From Siniperca chuatsi (lineage: Eukaryota > Chordata > Actinopteri > Centrarchiformes > Sinipercidae): a stretch of DNA of 64,000 bases. The number at the start of each line of letters is the position of its first letter. The first letter of the stretch is position 1. Positions 36,606 to 47,851 of this stretch are shown piece after piece. The stretch covers positions 23,213,012 through 23,277,011 of the forward strand of contig NC_058063.1 in assembly GCF_020085105.1 (NCBI RefSeq), read 5' to 3'. The translations under genes and the position numbers were made by a program. The notes below the pieces were generated by a model. It searched no databases. It was not told where the DNA came from and saw only the letters and a list, made by a program, of their open reading frames with translations.

Positions 36606-39600
36606 CGCAGATCATCTTTGAAATGCTTTATTATAATTCAGCACATGAGGAGGTCGCAGAGACAGAATACATGGGAAGGAGACACACAAAACAAACGTCT
36701 CCTTCCTCCCCCCCCCGTTAGCCTCACCCCACCCTGGGAAAAAGGAGACGTTTGGTTTTAGTTCCCACGAAGAGGCGGGGGGAACGTTTTCCTCACGACA
36801 CTCGCAAAAAAAAAAAAAATAAATAAAAGACAGAAAAATAAAATAAAATAATACTTCCAACACGTCTGTGACACTTTGACACGATGATGGCGCGAACCGA
36901 AAAGTCAGCGGATTGAAAATCCTTCAGTGGGTAAGATAATGGCGTTGGCGAGACGGCGGCGCTAGATGGGGAGCATCCAGAGGAGGAATCTCAACAACTT
37001 TTTTCTTCATAAATGTTACAATCTATAAATTTGTCATCCTGATTGTCATTTTATTATGTCGGTCTATTCTGTGCGCACGACATCTATTTCCTGTCTGTCC
37101 GTCCGGGGAGAGCGACCCCTCCTCTGCTGCTCTTCCTGAGCTTTCTGCCATTTCTTCTGTATCTGAATCGAGGGCCAGAGGGGGGTGCGGACTGTAAAGC
37201 CCCTTGAGGTGAATATGTGATTTGTGATATTGGGCTTTGTAAATAAAAATTTTCTTGACTACCAAAGACTTCATTGTATACTGAAAAGTGACCGGCTCTA
37301 GATGAAAAGTCAGGGGATCGGTAAAGTCAGAAGGATTCATCCTCTGGGGATCATGAATATCTGAACCAAATTTCCTGGACGTCCAATCCGAGAGTTTGCC
37401 AAGGTTTTGAGACACAACGGAGAATTTGCTACGTGCTGCTCCAAACACCGATGAGCTACATTCGAAAAACTAAATCAGCAACTTTCCAGAAACTGTGTCC
37501 TGGCTACGCTGGATAACCACAGACCTCACGCAGCAGTTTTCAGTGGGACTATTTCCAGTAAAAACTATTTACAACGAGGGCTGTGGACAGAGCAACAAAC
37601 ACTGCCCCCCCTAGTGGCAGCGAAATGTAAAGTTACAACTAAGGAATGGTTTAACTCCAAAAGCCTGTTTTGGAAGAAACTGCCTTTTCCAAACTGAACA
37701 TCACTGCATCCATCTTATCAAGCTAATGGAAATCTGGAGAAAGTCTTAGCAGAATAGTCTGAATAGCAAGATCTACTACCTACTGAAACAGCTGTGATGG
37801 CGACATACTAATTACTGTATGTCATTTAAAGGTGAGCTTGATTCTGTTGATCAAGTCTTCACAGGTCTGCAGCAAAAATCTCATTGTTTGTCCGAGCATG
37901 GCATACACTGACTGGCATTCTCGACCTTCTCCAGACGACCATGAGCCCGAACAAACAAGAGGTCTGTTGGCGCCATTTCACTCAACGTTTCATCAATTTA
38001 ATATTTCAAAACAAGACTTGTTAAGAACTGTGCTATGTTTTTACGAAAAAGGTCTCAAGAAAGTTGTGCGTTCATGCCGGCCGTCGCTGTGCGAGCGAAG
38101 AGTTTTTGTGTTTTCCAGAAATCAAATTTTAGACACGAATGTGTTTAAAAAGGTATCACAGAACATGTTGGCGTGTTGGAAATGACATGTTTGTGGTGTG
38201 GAATGATCTGATCTCTTTCAGTTCAGTTCGGTTCCTTTTAGTCCCAGGGTTCAGCTCAGAACGTACGAGCTTCCCAGAAGATCCAAAGGTTCCCCGCGAG
38301 ATCCCGCACTGCATTTAAAACTGCAGGTGGATTCTCCTGTTCGGTTTCCTGTTGGTCACCACGTGGTACAATCTGCATTGATACAAACACAGAGAAACTG
38401 GTTCTGAACTCTCTTTGAGGTCCTGGTGAGGGTTTGACCGATACAGACTTTAGAAACCTGAATGTTTGGGACTGGAGGTGCCAATTTAGAGCCAATATTC
38501 AAAGCGAAACTCCACCCAAAATGTCTTTTTTTTAATTATCAAACACTGTTCTTTGTACAGACAGACATTACAAACCTTCCACTGCCACCTTTTACGCAAA
38601 TACAAAAATACAACAAAGTTGCCAGTCTGCTTTAGTTCATATAAAACCAACTGGAAGTAAGACTGCGCCCTGAGAACTTTCCATTGAAATCCAGACAAAT
38701 AAAAAAAAAAATCAGATGTTTAACTGTTCATTCAGGCAGAGGAGTAAATTAGTAAATAAATAAATCTAAACGCCAGATTCCACGAGAAGCAGATCAGCTC
38801 TGGACCATCTAGAGAGTTAAGAAGCAGATCATGTCGTACCAGCATGAACACAGCCCAGTAAAAATCAATCAAGGTGCCTTTTAAGTTCTTGAGGAGGAGG
38901 TAGACAGAAGAGACGGATAACAGTGATGTGGTAATTGTAGTCCTACTGTGGTGAAGTTGTAGTCCTTAATAAGAGTCCTGGATCACTTCCTGCTGAGGTC
39001 AGTTTGTACTCCCTCTGTAGTAAAGTTTTTCCTTTGAGGTTAACTTGTCGTCCGGTTTTGGTCAAACTGTAATTGTTTCTGTGGTGACAGCAGTGGTCCA
39101 CTTGAGGCCTGAATCGTCCTGGTTTGGCTACGATGGGGTTTGTGGTTTGCTAGGAGGAGGAGGAGGAGGAAGGGGGGGACAGTTTGATCACAGATGGCGA
39201 AGGTAGAGGTGGAAAGATTCTTATGTTTACGACTTGCGAGCATTCACATCACTGGGCAACTCAAGACGGATGTATAATTACAGAGTAGGTCGTTGGAGGG
39301 TTAAAAATACTGCGCGTTGACGATATAACACTATATCCATTAAATTTGGATTTAATCAGCTTGACCGATGTGCTTTTGCTGACAGGAGAAGTCTGTTTTC
39401 GTTTGGTTTTCAGGCACTTCCGTTAAGCGCCAAGTTGGATAAATCTGAGCTTTCCGAAAAATCAGCTTCCCAGTCGTAATTCCAACTTGGGCGTTGACGT
39501 GAACGCTATTTACAAGTCACTTTAACCAGACATCAGACAAGTTTAATATCATCCTGTTATCAAGTTGCACACCAAATTAATGTTAATTGGCGACAGCTGA

Positions 39601-41146
39601 TATGACCCTCCCGCGTTTGTAATTTTAATCGTAGAAAGCGCGGAGAAAGAGTAAAGAAAGGACCGGATTTTAAACAGCTTTATTTTAGCCGATACCGATG
39701 TATTAAAATATTCCCGGATCAGCCACGATACTCATTCTTAGGATCAGCTCGGGACATCTCTAGTAATTACAGTATCTGATATGACATGAACACGGCATTA
39801 AGGGCTTCTGGTAAGGTGCTGATGTCCCGGCTGGGTGAAGTTTTCTGCCAATCATCAGTAAAAAAAAACAGCCAATCACATCAGAAACCCACTACCTGAC
39901 CATGGTTGTGTTTCCGTGCTTGCCAAACATAATAAAACTGGTTTGAAATTGAATGTTGTTTTAGCAAAGCTTCGGCACTGTTTCCCATCCTGTTGCTGAG
40001 TCTTATTTTTGACTTCTTTCAAAGAACAGTCGCAAGAAGATTCGAGAGAACTAGACAACTGGCGTGAATAAAACCTTTAATGTGCCCAAATGACTGGACT
40101 CTGTGAAATCTGGTAAACTTATAGATCTACCAAGGCTACATAAGCTACATCAGGCTGAGGTAAACTTCGTGTACCAATATACCCTGCTTTTGCTAGCACA
40201 GACCAGTCACATGACACTGAGCTTCTTTTCCAAAATCTGACATCTTCTGGTCACAAGCAGGTACAGAACTGTCCCCCTACTATTGGCTGATCTTTGGTAC
40301 CAGGTGAAGTGACCAGCAGTCTGTAAATATTGGCATCATCTGACAGCAAAGACCGGCCAACAGTAGAGGAACCGTTCAATACTCTGATATTCACAAATAG
40401 ATGTCAGGCTTCACGTAAATTCAGGGATGGGGGTTTGGTAGTCTTTAAGTCTTTCTACCCATGATGCATTTGTTTCCCAACTAGGTTAGTTCCAGTCAAG
40501 ATAGCAGAGAAGCAAACCTGAATAATTCCCAGTCCTCTTGTCTTAGATTACATCGACGAAATCTAAAGCTCATCGGTTAACTGTTGTTTGTTGCCATTTT
40601 TCTAACGCTACTTTTCACAATTTAGCTGGGTAGCTACCGAATCCCACCCATTCTCAATCCCGCCTGCTAAATTCTGATCGGCCAATCGATAATTGTAACC
40701 TGCTAACTGTAGCCTTCTGTTATGCTAACGTGCAAAAACAGACTGGTAGCCAAGTAGCTGCAGCTTGCTAGCATCGACACAACCTGTGCACATATATTTA
40801 AGAGCCGAGTTTTAAATTTACCTTCAAACAAGTTCTGGAAAACATGCAATTGTTGCATCATCATCACACCAAATTCTGATTGGCCAATTCCTGTTGCCTG
40901 TGACCAAACTGCCCCCTCTTCCTCTGTCCTCCTAGCTGGTTCCCTGTTCCAGCTGAGGTGGTATTTGTAGTCTTAAACTGTCATCCACACAGTGTGAAAT
41001 TGTAATCCTGTTTCAAAAGCACCTGGTTTAATTCCAGAAGTTGTAGTCCTTTTTCTTAAATTTATCCAAGCCTGATTTGTAGTCTGTATGTGATGGTGAC
41101 TTCCTGTTCGGCCTCTAGCTGCGCGACTCTGTTGGCAGGGGGGAGG
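36606..41146. other. long non-coding stretch, part presumably cxxc4 3' UTR
   Basis: Downstream of the last cxxc4-like coding exon on the minus strand. A poly-A run (36806-36819) and a retroelement tail (37190-37262) are present. I see no protein-family exon on either strand; how much belongs to the cxxc4 3' UTR cannot be told from sequence alone. Confidence 0.45.
37190..37262 (+). repeat. non-LTR retroelement 3'-tail-like fragment
   Basis: AGCCCCTTGAGGTGAATATG followed by TGATTTGTGATATTGGGCTT and TGTAAATAAAAATTTTCTTG has the form of a fish LINE/SINE tail (x-CCCTTTGAGG..TTGGGCTnTnTAAATAAA). Identified from memory of similar tails. Confidence 0.5.
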
Positions 41147-42566
41147 CTAGAAGAACCAACGAAATGCCTCGCCGGTCGGGACGGACGGCGGCCGCTAAAA
41201 ATAAGAGACAAAAATAAATAAATAAATAAAGAAGTGAGAAAGAGAAATGTATGTGTCTCTGTGTGTTTAAAAGTGTTTTTAGATGTCACATAACTTAGAA
41301 CAGGCTCATGAATGTACTCAGCAAAAGTGAATCAGAATCAAATCAATATTTCAGTGTGGTACAGGATCACCCAAATCAGTAGGGTTCATCCTCTGGGAGC
41401 CATGAATTCCCACAGCCATTACTTGCAGTATTTTGAGTATTGACCATTTGTCCTGAGGGTGGAGCTAGAGGACCGATTGTCTACAGCGCCACCTATAGAC
41501 AACCATTCTCACCTACAGGCAGTTTACAGTCTAAAATGGTAATGGTTCATCTTCTGGGGACAGTGAATGTGCTGAGTACATTTCAGGTTTCAGAAGGTAG
41601 TCTGTGTGAATGCGGAAGTTTATCAGTCTCACAGCTTTTGGGAAACCTCCGCCCTCCACAGCGTGGATGTGAAAGCTCTGCACTGAAACCCAGCTGGCAT
41701 CACTTCCTGTTACACTGTAAATCAGCAACCTCCACGAGGTTATTGGGTTACTTCACGCGGATCATTTGATGGGTGGAAGAAGTTTTACTAAAGCAAAAGT
41801 AGTAACACTGCAGTGTAGAAATATTCTGAAGTAAAAGTCCTGCACTCAAAATTTACTTTAAACAAAGTACAAAAGTTTTAGCATCAAAATATACTTTAAA
41901 TGTACTCATTATGCAGAATGGCCCATTTCAGAATAATGTATATGATATTATCGGATTATAATAACTGACACATTAATGTGTTCATCGCTTTAATGTTGCA
42001 GCTGGTGAAGGTGGAGCTCGTTAAACTACTTTATTTACTGCCGAGGAGCTTGTGAATTCCTCCAGGGCGGTTAATAAAGTCTTAACGTATAATACATACA
42101 TCAATATTGATTTGTTGATTATATTTTGTATCATTAATCTGAATCCGCAAAGTAACTATCGAATAAATGCAGTGAAAGTAAAACGTTTCCCTCCGAGTAC
42201 CTGAGTTAGCGGCCACTTTCCAGCACTGACTGGTTTTCGGGATGACGCGTCAATCTGGCGAGCGAATGTGAAGCTACAAACCTCTCTGAGCCAATATTTT
42301 ATAAATCAAATTTTGGTGGAGTGGTCCTTTAAACGCAAACCGAACCAGCCTGGATTGATTTGGATTTCAGTGGTCAGTTTGTTCTGGACTCAGCAGGACT
42401 AATATTATAATAACAACAACAATAATAACAATAATAATAATAATAATAAAAAAACACAAAAGCTCCGCTGTTCGTTTCACAAAGTAAACTTTCTGACTGA
42501 CTGAGAGTTTGGTCGACTTCAAAGTGAACAGAGGAGGGATGAGGCAAGAGTGTGAAACCACATGGT

Positions 42567-42606
<40 letters not shown>

Positions 42607-42722
42607 GCTGTCACTTGCCGCTAGCCTCCACAGGTCCAATTAGCGTGTAATTGAGGAAGATTACAGCTGCTAATTCACTGTTTCACTAACACACACACAC
42701 ACACACACACGCACACACACAC

Positions 42723-42763
<41 letters not shown>

Positions 42764-42864
42764 ACATGTTTTAATGTGTGTACTCACACCACATGTGTGT
42801 GTGTGTGTTGATGCTGAGGGAATAATTACCGATAGTTTGTGCAGATTCCCTCAGGGAGAGTGTG

Positions 42865-42905
<41 letters not shown>

Positions 42906-43080
42906 GAGAGAGATATATAGAGTCATCAGTGAGGTCGAACGCTGGTGTCAATTAATTATTGATCGGCATTAATTCTTATTGCACACACACACACACACAC
43001 AGTGGTAGATAACAAATATTCTCCTTTCGCTCTCTCCGGCTCGCTTTATCGCTGTGAATCAGCGGAGAGTTGGTGTGTGT

Positions 43081-43112
<32 letters not shown>

Positions 43113-43178
43113 TGGCAGCCTGCCAGACCTCAGCAGGGACCGAGCTCTCGCTTTTCACCACCCACCATCTGCACAGCG

Positions 43179-43210
<32 letters not shown>

Positions 43211-45656
43211 GCAGGGTGAGCGATGCCTTCCAGCTCTGGCAGTGATCTGGGTTAAGTGAGCCAGGACGGACACGCACACACACACACACACACAATCTTG
43301 TGTTTAAAGAAACGACGAAACACAACAAAAGTTGCTGAATAAACTCCACAGCGTGTGCGTCCTCACCTCCAGCGCCCCCCCTCCTCCCCCCGGCTTCTTC
43401 TTCAGCTCTTCGCACTTCCTGAACTTGCAGATCTGGTGACCCGTCTTCCTGTTGCGGCAGGACGAGCAGACGCCACAGTTGATCAGCCGCCTGCACGGCC
43501 CGCACACGCCGCACCGCTTCCTCTTTCTCTTGGCCACCGCCCCCGAAGACGACGACGACGACAAGGCCACGCCCCCTGCATTCACCCCCGATGACGAGGG
43601 CGAGGAGGAGGGGCAGGGGGAGGAGTTGGCGTGCTGCTGGCAGTCTGTTAGCGCCCGCTGGCCGCCTGTCATCTGGAAGGCGCTGCTGGCATCTGAGATC
43701 CCGCCCCTGCCGACCCCATCGCCATGACAATAACCCCGGGGGGTAATCCCAGCCCCCCCAGGAAGCTACCGCCCATCACCCCTCCCCCATTGCAGCTCCC
43801 GCCCTCCGATAGGCCCATCATGTCCGGGTGGGCGTGTCCCTGTTTGTTCATGACGCCGCAGTCCGCCCCGCCGCCGTAACCGGGGAGGAAGTTCCCGTTG
43901 CTAGGCGCCATGGGGTGATGGTGTGCTGTTCCCTGTGTGACAGGAAGTGAGGAGGCAGTGTGTCCGTGTTTTTCAGCTCCTCCCCCGTCACCGCTCCCTC
44001 CACCTCCTCCTCCGCCCCCTCCCGACCCCCCCTGGTGCATGCTGGTACTGTGGGGGTGTGGAGAGGTCATGTGCCCTGGCGTTGCCGAGGGGTGATGGTG
44101 GTGGTGGTGGTGATGCGTCGGGGCGGTCGCCACGGGTTTGGGCCGGCCCCAGAACATGGCAGCCGGGTGGTTCATGTTCACGTTCACGTTCATGTTGTCA
44201 TGGCAACCCCAGGGCGCTGTCGCCATGGCGCCCAGCCTGGCGGCGGCGGGGGGGAAGATGGGGGCGGCGGCCGCCAAACGAGCCGCCAGTTTGGCAGACT
44301 GGGGGAAGTTTGTGACGTTCATGTTGACGTTGGTCTTATAGAAGCTGGCGATGGATGAGCGGTAACGGTCCATCTCCGTGGTGTAGTCCAGCATCGGAGC
44401 CAGGCTCGACACCTGCAACACATACCGGTATCATTATCCACCGTAATCAATAAAAACACGCGGGATGTTATGTTACAGCTGCTTGACGTCATGGTTAAGA
44501 GGCGCCCTGGGGGTCTGTAGTGTTCGGCGGTGGCGGGCGCCGAAACACAGAGGACACTTCCCGTTTTCTTGCTAATAGAGCTTCACCTGCGAAACCCTGC
44601 CGGGCTGCGAAAGCCACTGTGAAATCCCGCCTTGCTGGCGGCTGTGTGTTTTTAAAACGAAATTACGGTGAGAAATCCCGGGAATCTAATAATTTTTTAA
44701 ATCACAGGAAAACCCCTCAATCCTACCTGCGACCGCCAGTGTGACGTCGTTAACTAACGTTCATCTCAGCGCGGACTTCTGGAGATGAGCAACAGCACGG
44801 GAAGGGACTTTTGTTCCCAAAGTTAAACCTTCAGACAACGCTTCTTCTCAGGCTTGGCGCCATGTCTGGGCAGAGGTACTGCCTTACAGGCTGAAGCCAG
44901 GGAACAAAAGCCCACAGGCTGTAACAGTGACAGGTATCTGTGGCTGTAAACGCCTCCTGCACAGATTAATGCAGAGCACCTTTTGCTTTGTTGAGGGGCT
45001 TACTGTGCACAGCGGTTTCCCGGAGGAAACCCTGAACAAAAAGTAAAACTACACCGAAAACATCTGTAATTTTCACCATGACGTAACACGCGTGCTACTG
45101 CCCCGTCCCTAATGTCAGGTTTGACAACTGGTTGCCTCTGCTGCCTCCAAAGGCAACATCGACTCCGTAAAATATATCTTTGTTGTTCAAGTCGACACAG
45201 CCTAGTTCTGTTTTCGTTAGATAGCGATGACAGAGAGATGACAGGAAACGACGGAGACAGATACGGGGAACAACACGCAACGAAGGTCAATTCACGGCCT
45301 TAACGTCCGACTCCACGCTGTTCTAGTTTAAAAATGGCCGAATGATCCTGCATTTTAATGCCGAGCCGAGGAACAGAAGAGTGTGGCAGTCAAGCAGTCG
45401 AGTTAGATTCAACAGTGACCCCACCTGAAGGCGAATTTCTGTGAGGTCATCAGAGTAAAGGGCTTCCTCTGATTTGCTGGCGACCCACCGGAGCCCTCAG
45501 CAGCGTCTCAAATGTTAAAAATGTCGAGCGACGACTCACCTGTCCCTGTCCGCCGTAGCCATGGTGATTCGGGTGGTGGTGGGAGGGGGCGGAGCTTCTC
45601 TGGAGCATCGAGGAGAGGTCGCTCTCCACACACACGCCGCTCGTCATGCCTGACAT
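41147..45656 (-). CDS. cxxc4: CXXC4 (Idax)-like zinc-finger Wnt regulator, with frameshift
   Basis: CXXC4 proteins bind CpG DNA and Dishevelled and dampen canonical Wnt signalling. Coding exons: 45656-45540 (39 codons, [11 protein letters not shown]), 44412-43367, and 41194-41147 ([15 protein letters not shown]-stop). The start resembles the long human CXXC4 form (V-C-V-E; D-Y-x-x-E-M-x-R-Y-R-S; S-F-Y-K-T). L-P-P-G-V-I-V-M precedes the finger. The zinc finger has its eight Cys (C-G-V-C-G-P-C..C-G-V-C-S-S-C..C-K-F-R-K-C) and the Dishevelled-binding K-T-x-x-x-I (K-T-G-H-Q-I). His and Gly runs expand the middle. Oddity: the middle exon is 1046 bases, one short of a phase-0 join. The frame breaks near 43698-43708 between V-M-A-M-G-S-A-G and S-D-A-S-S-A-F-Q, in a G-rich run. 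This is either an assembly error or a real lesion. It could be a divergent duplicate of cxxc4; CXXC5 fits less well. Confidence 0.82.
42571..42604. repeat. CA microsatellite
   Basis: (CA)n run in the last cxxc4 intron, one of several there (42690-42762, 42860-42900 as GT, 42982-43001, 43072-43112 as GT, 43178-43208, 43275-43293). Confidence 0.95.
42690..42900. repeat. CA then GT microsatellite pair in cxxc4 intron
   Basis: (CA)n with CG interruptions at 42690-42762 is followed about 95 bases later by (GT)n at 42860-42900, so the two could pair as an imperfect hairpin. Confidence 0.85.
45220..45300. repeat. dispersed SINE-like repeat, copy 3
   Basis: GACAGAGAGATGACAGGAAA then CACGCAACGAAGGTCAATTC, the same core as the copies at 7423 and 9600. 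It lies in the first cxxc4 coding intron. Confidence 0.55.
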
Positions 45657-46456
45657 GACCTCTCACACACACACACACACGCACGCACGCGCTCGCTCAC
45701 ACAGGAAGTCGGCGAGCAGTCAGTTCTGTGCCGTCGACACGTTTTGCTCTGTGAACGAAAACAAAAGGCGAGGATCAGGAAGACATTTCTCTTCAAGTCA
45801 ACATAAACTGCATCGCTGCTGTATCGTAAACTTCTTCAAACGTCGCAGAGATTTCCCATGATGCACCTGACACATCGCCCTCTTTTATTCCGTAGGTAAC
45901 AGGTTCATCTCTTCTTCTTCGGCGTCTTCGCATTTTAATTCACATCACAATCGAAGCAAATGCCACAATATCAACATCTACCTAAACGCCTCGAGTCCCG
46001 TAATTAACCCGCACTAACTTACGCTGATACAGGACCGTCCCAAGCCTTCGCCAATGAAATTAACAAACCGGACCGACGTCACAGACCACGCAACTTCCTG
46101 TCGAAACAACGAGTGAAACTTTACCCGCAAACGAAAAAGGAGAAAAGGAGGTCTTTTTGAAAAGCACCTCTTCTACTTTAATTTAAGTAAAGAGTCGATA
46201 TTTCTGTCGCTCCTGCTGAAGTGTCCCTGAGCGCTGGATCCCAACCAGTTTTTCAACTAAATTAAACTTTGACCCCAAACACGCCGACCTCAACAACGTG
46301 CGTCCGACGCGATTCAGGCATCAAGTTACGGCCGAGGAGAACGGAGCAGTTCAGTGCCTCTCCTCTGGGATCCTGCCCATCTAATTAATACAATCTAATT
46401 CATTCTTTCTGAACTCTGAACTACTCACTCGACAGGCTGACCTCTGACCTCTGCGT

Positions 46457-46457
<1 letters not shown>

Positions 46458-46493
<36 letters not shown>
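46458..46493. repeat. CA microsatellite
   Basis: (CA)n run about 0.8 kb upstream of the cxxc4 start codon. Confidence 0.9.
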
Positions 46494-46494
<1 letters not shown>

Positions 46495-46799
46495 GTCTGA
46501 AACATGCACTGCCTTTCGTGAATGTGTGTGTGTGTGGGCACAACAAACAGGCTGAAAAAGAGATGTGTGAATGAGTGTGAAATGTGTGTGCGGCTTCAAA
46601 AACAGACCATGAGTGTGTCTCTGCGATGTGTGCGCGCAGCCAGTGTGAAAATGTGTGTGTCTGCTCGCCCCCCCCCAACTCCCTCGAGGCGTAACTAATT
46701 ACCCTGTCTGGTCAACTGGGCCGGCGCGAGCTCCGACAGAAGGTCACGGTGGCCACCGGCCGCGAGGGGAAATCGGCTCTCCCACGCGACACATTCTCT

Positions 46800-47265
46800 C
46801 TCCCCCTCCTCCTCCTCCCCTCAGGCACAGTGCGAGGAAGGCGAGGAGGAGGAGGAGGGAGGGGGTGGGGAGGGATGTGAAGGGGTCAATCAAAAAAAAA
46901 AAAAAAAAAAAAAGCCAGACCCGATAACAACCGATAAATACCGTGAACACAGCATGCAGTCCGACAGGGAGAGGAGGAGAAAACGAGAAGATGGACGGCG
47001 TGCTGCTGCTACTTACCGGGCCCGCGAGGAGGAGGAGGGAGGCGGAGGAGGAGGAGGAGGAGGAGGAGGAGGAAGAGGGTGATGAGGAGAAGACAAGGAA
47101 GGAGGAGAAGAGGAGGAAGAAGAAGACCGTCTGGGAATTAGCCCGCCACGGATCATGGCTGGCGGGGAAGGAGACAGAGAGAGAGAGAGAGAGGAGGGGT
47201 GGGGGAGACAGGAGCACCGGGAGGGATTTGTCGGTACCGAGGAGAGAAGGAGGAGGAGGAGAGGA

Positions 47266-47296
<31 letters not shown>

Positions 47297-47400
47297 GGGG
47301 TAACGGATAACGGGGCGGATGGATAATCACCTGGGCTTGGCACGAGCGAGACCGAGGCGGGGGGGAGAGAGAGAGAGGGAGAGAGGGAGAGAGAGGCGTT
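46800..47400. repeat. GGA-rich purine tract upstream of cxxc4
   Basis: After a (CCT)n stretch (46805-46820) the plus strand becomes almost all purine: (GGA)n at about 46838-46860, 47027-47120 and 47245-47300, a 20-odd-base A run at 46891-46912, and (GA)n at 47175-47192. A further (GA)n lies at 47826-47851. It lies 1.2-1.8 kb upstream of the cxxc4 coding start. Long open frames here encode only Glu/Arg or Ser/Pro runs and are not genes. Confidence 0.85.
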
Positions 47401-47818
47401 AGATTAGCCGGGTCGAGGCGAGGAGGAAGCGGCTCTGTGGAGACCCTGCAGGGGCGGGACACAGCCGAGCTGGAGGAGACCGAAAAACACCACCATGGGA
47501 AGAAAGGAGAAAGAGCGGGGAGGAGGTGGGGGGAATAATGGCGGAGGTTATGAACGGATACGTGCGTCGTTCTCGCGACAGAGTGAAGGGGAGGGGAGGG
47601 TGATGGCGGGGGTACACGCACCGCTGATGTTCTGTAACGGAGAGGTGGGGGGGGGGGGTGTCGGCTCGTGCCCTCCGCCGTGGCTCCTGCTGTCGGCGGC
47701 GCCCGTGGCAGCGTGCCGTGCGCGTGGTGTGAAGGGTGTGATTGGCGTTGAGGCGAGGTGAGGGGGGAAACCAGAAGGCGCGAGCCCTCGCAGATGATTG
47801 GCTGCCTGCCTGCCGGTA

Positions 47819-47851
<33 letters not shown>

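Noticed and set aside
36050-36761. Open frames with C-V-C-V or H-T-H-T runs
   Set aside because: Products of the CA microsatellite cluster.
46744-47822. Long minus-strand frames rich in Ser/Pro and plus-strand frames rich in Glu
   Set aside because: Translations of the GGA/CCT tract upstream of cxxc4; low complexity, no homology.
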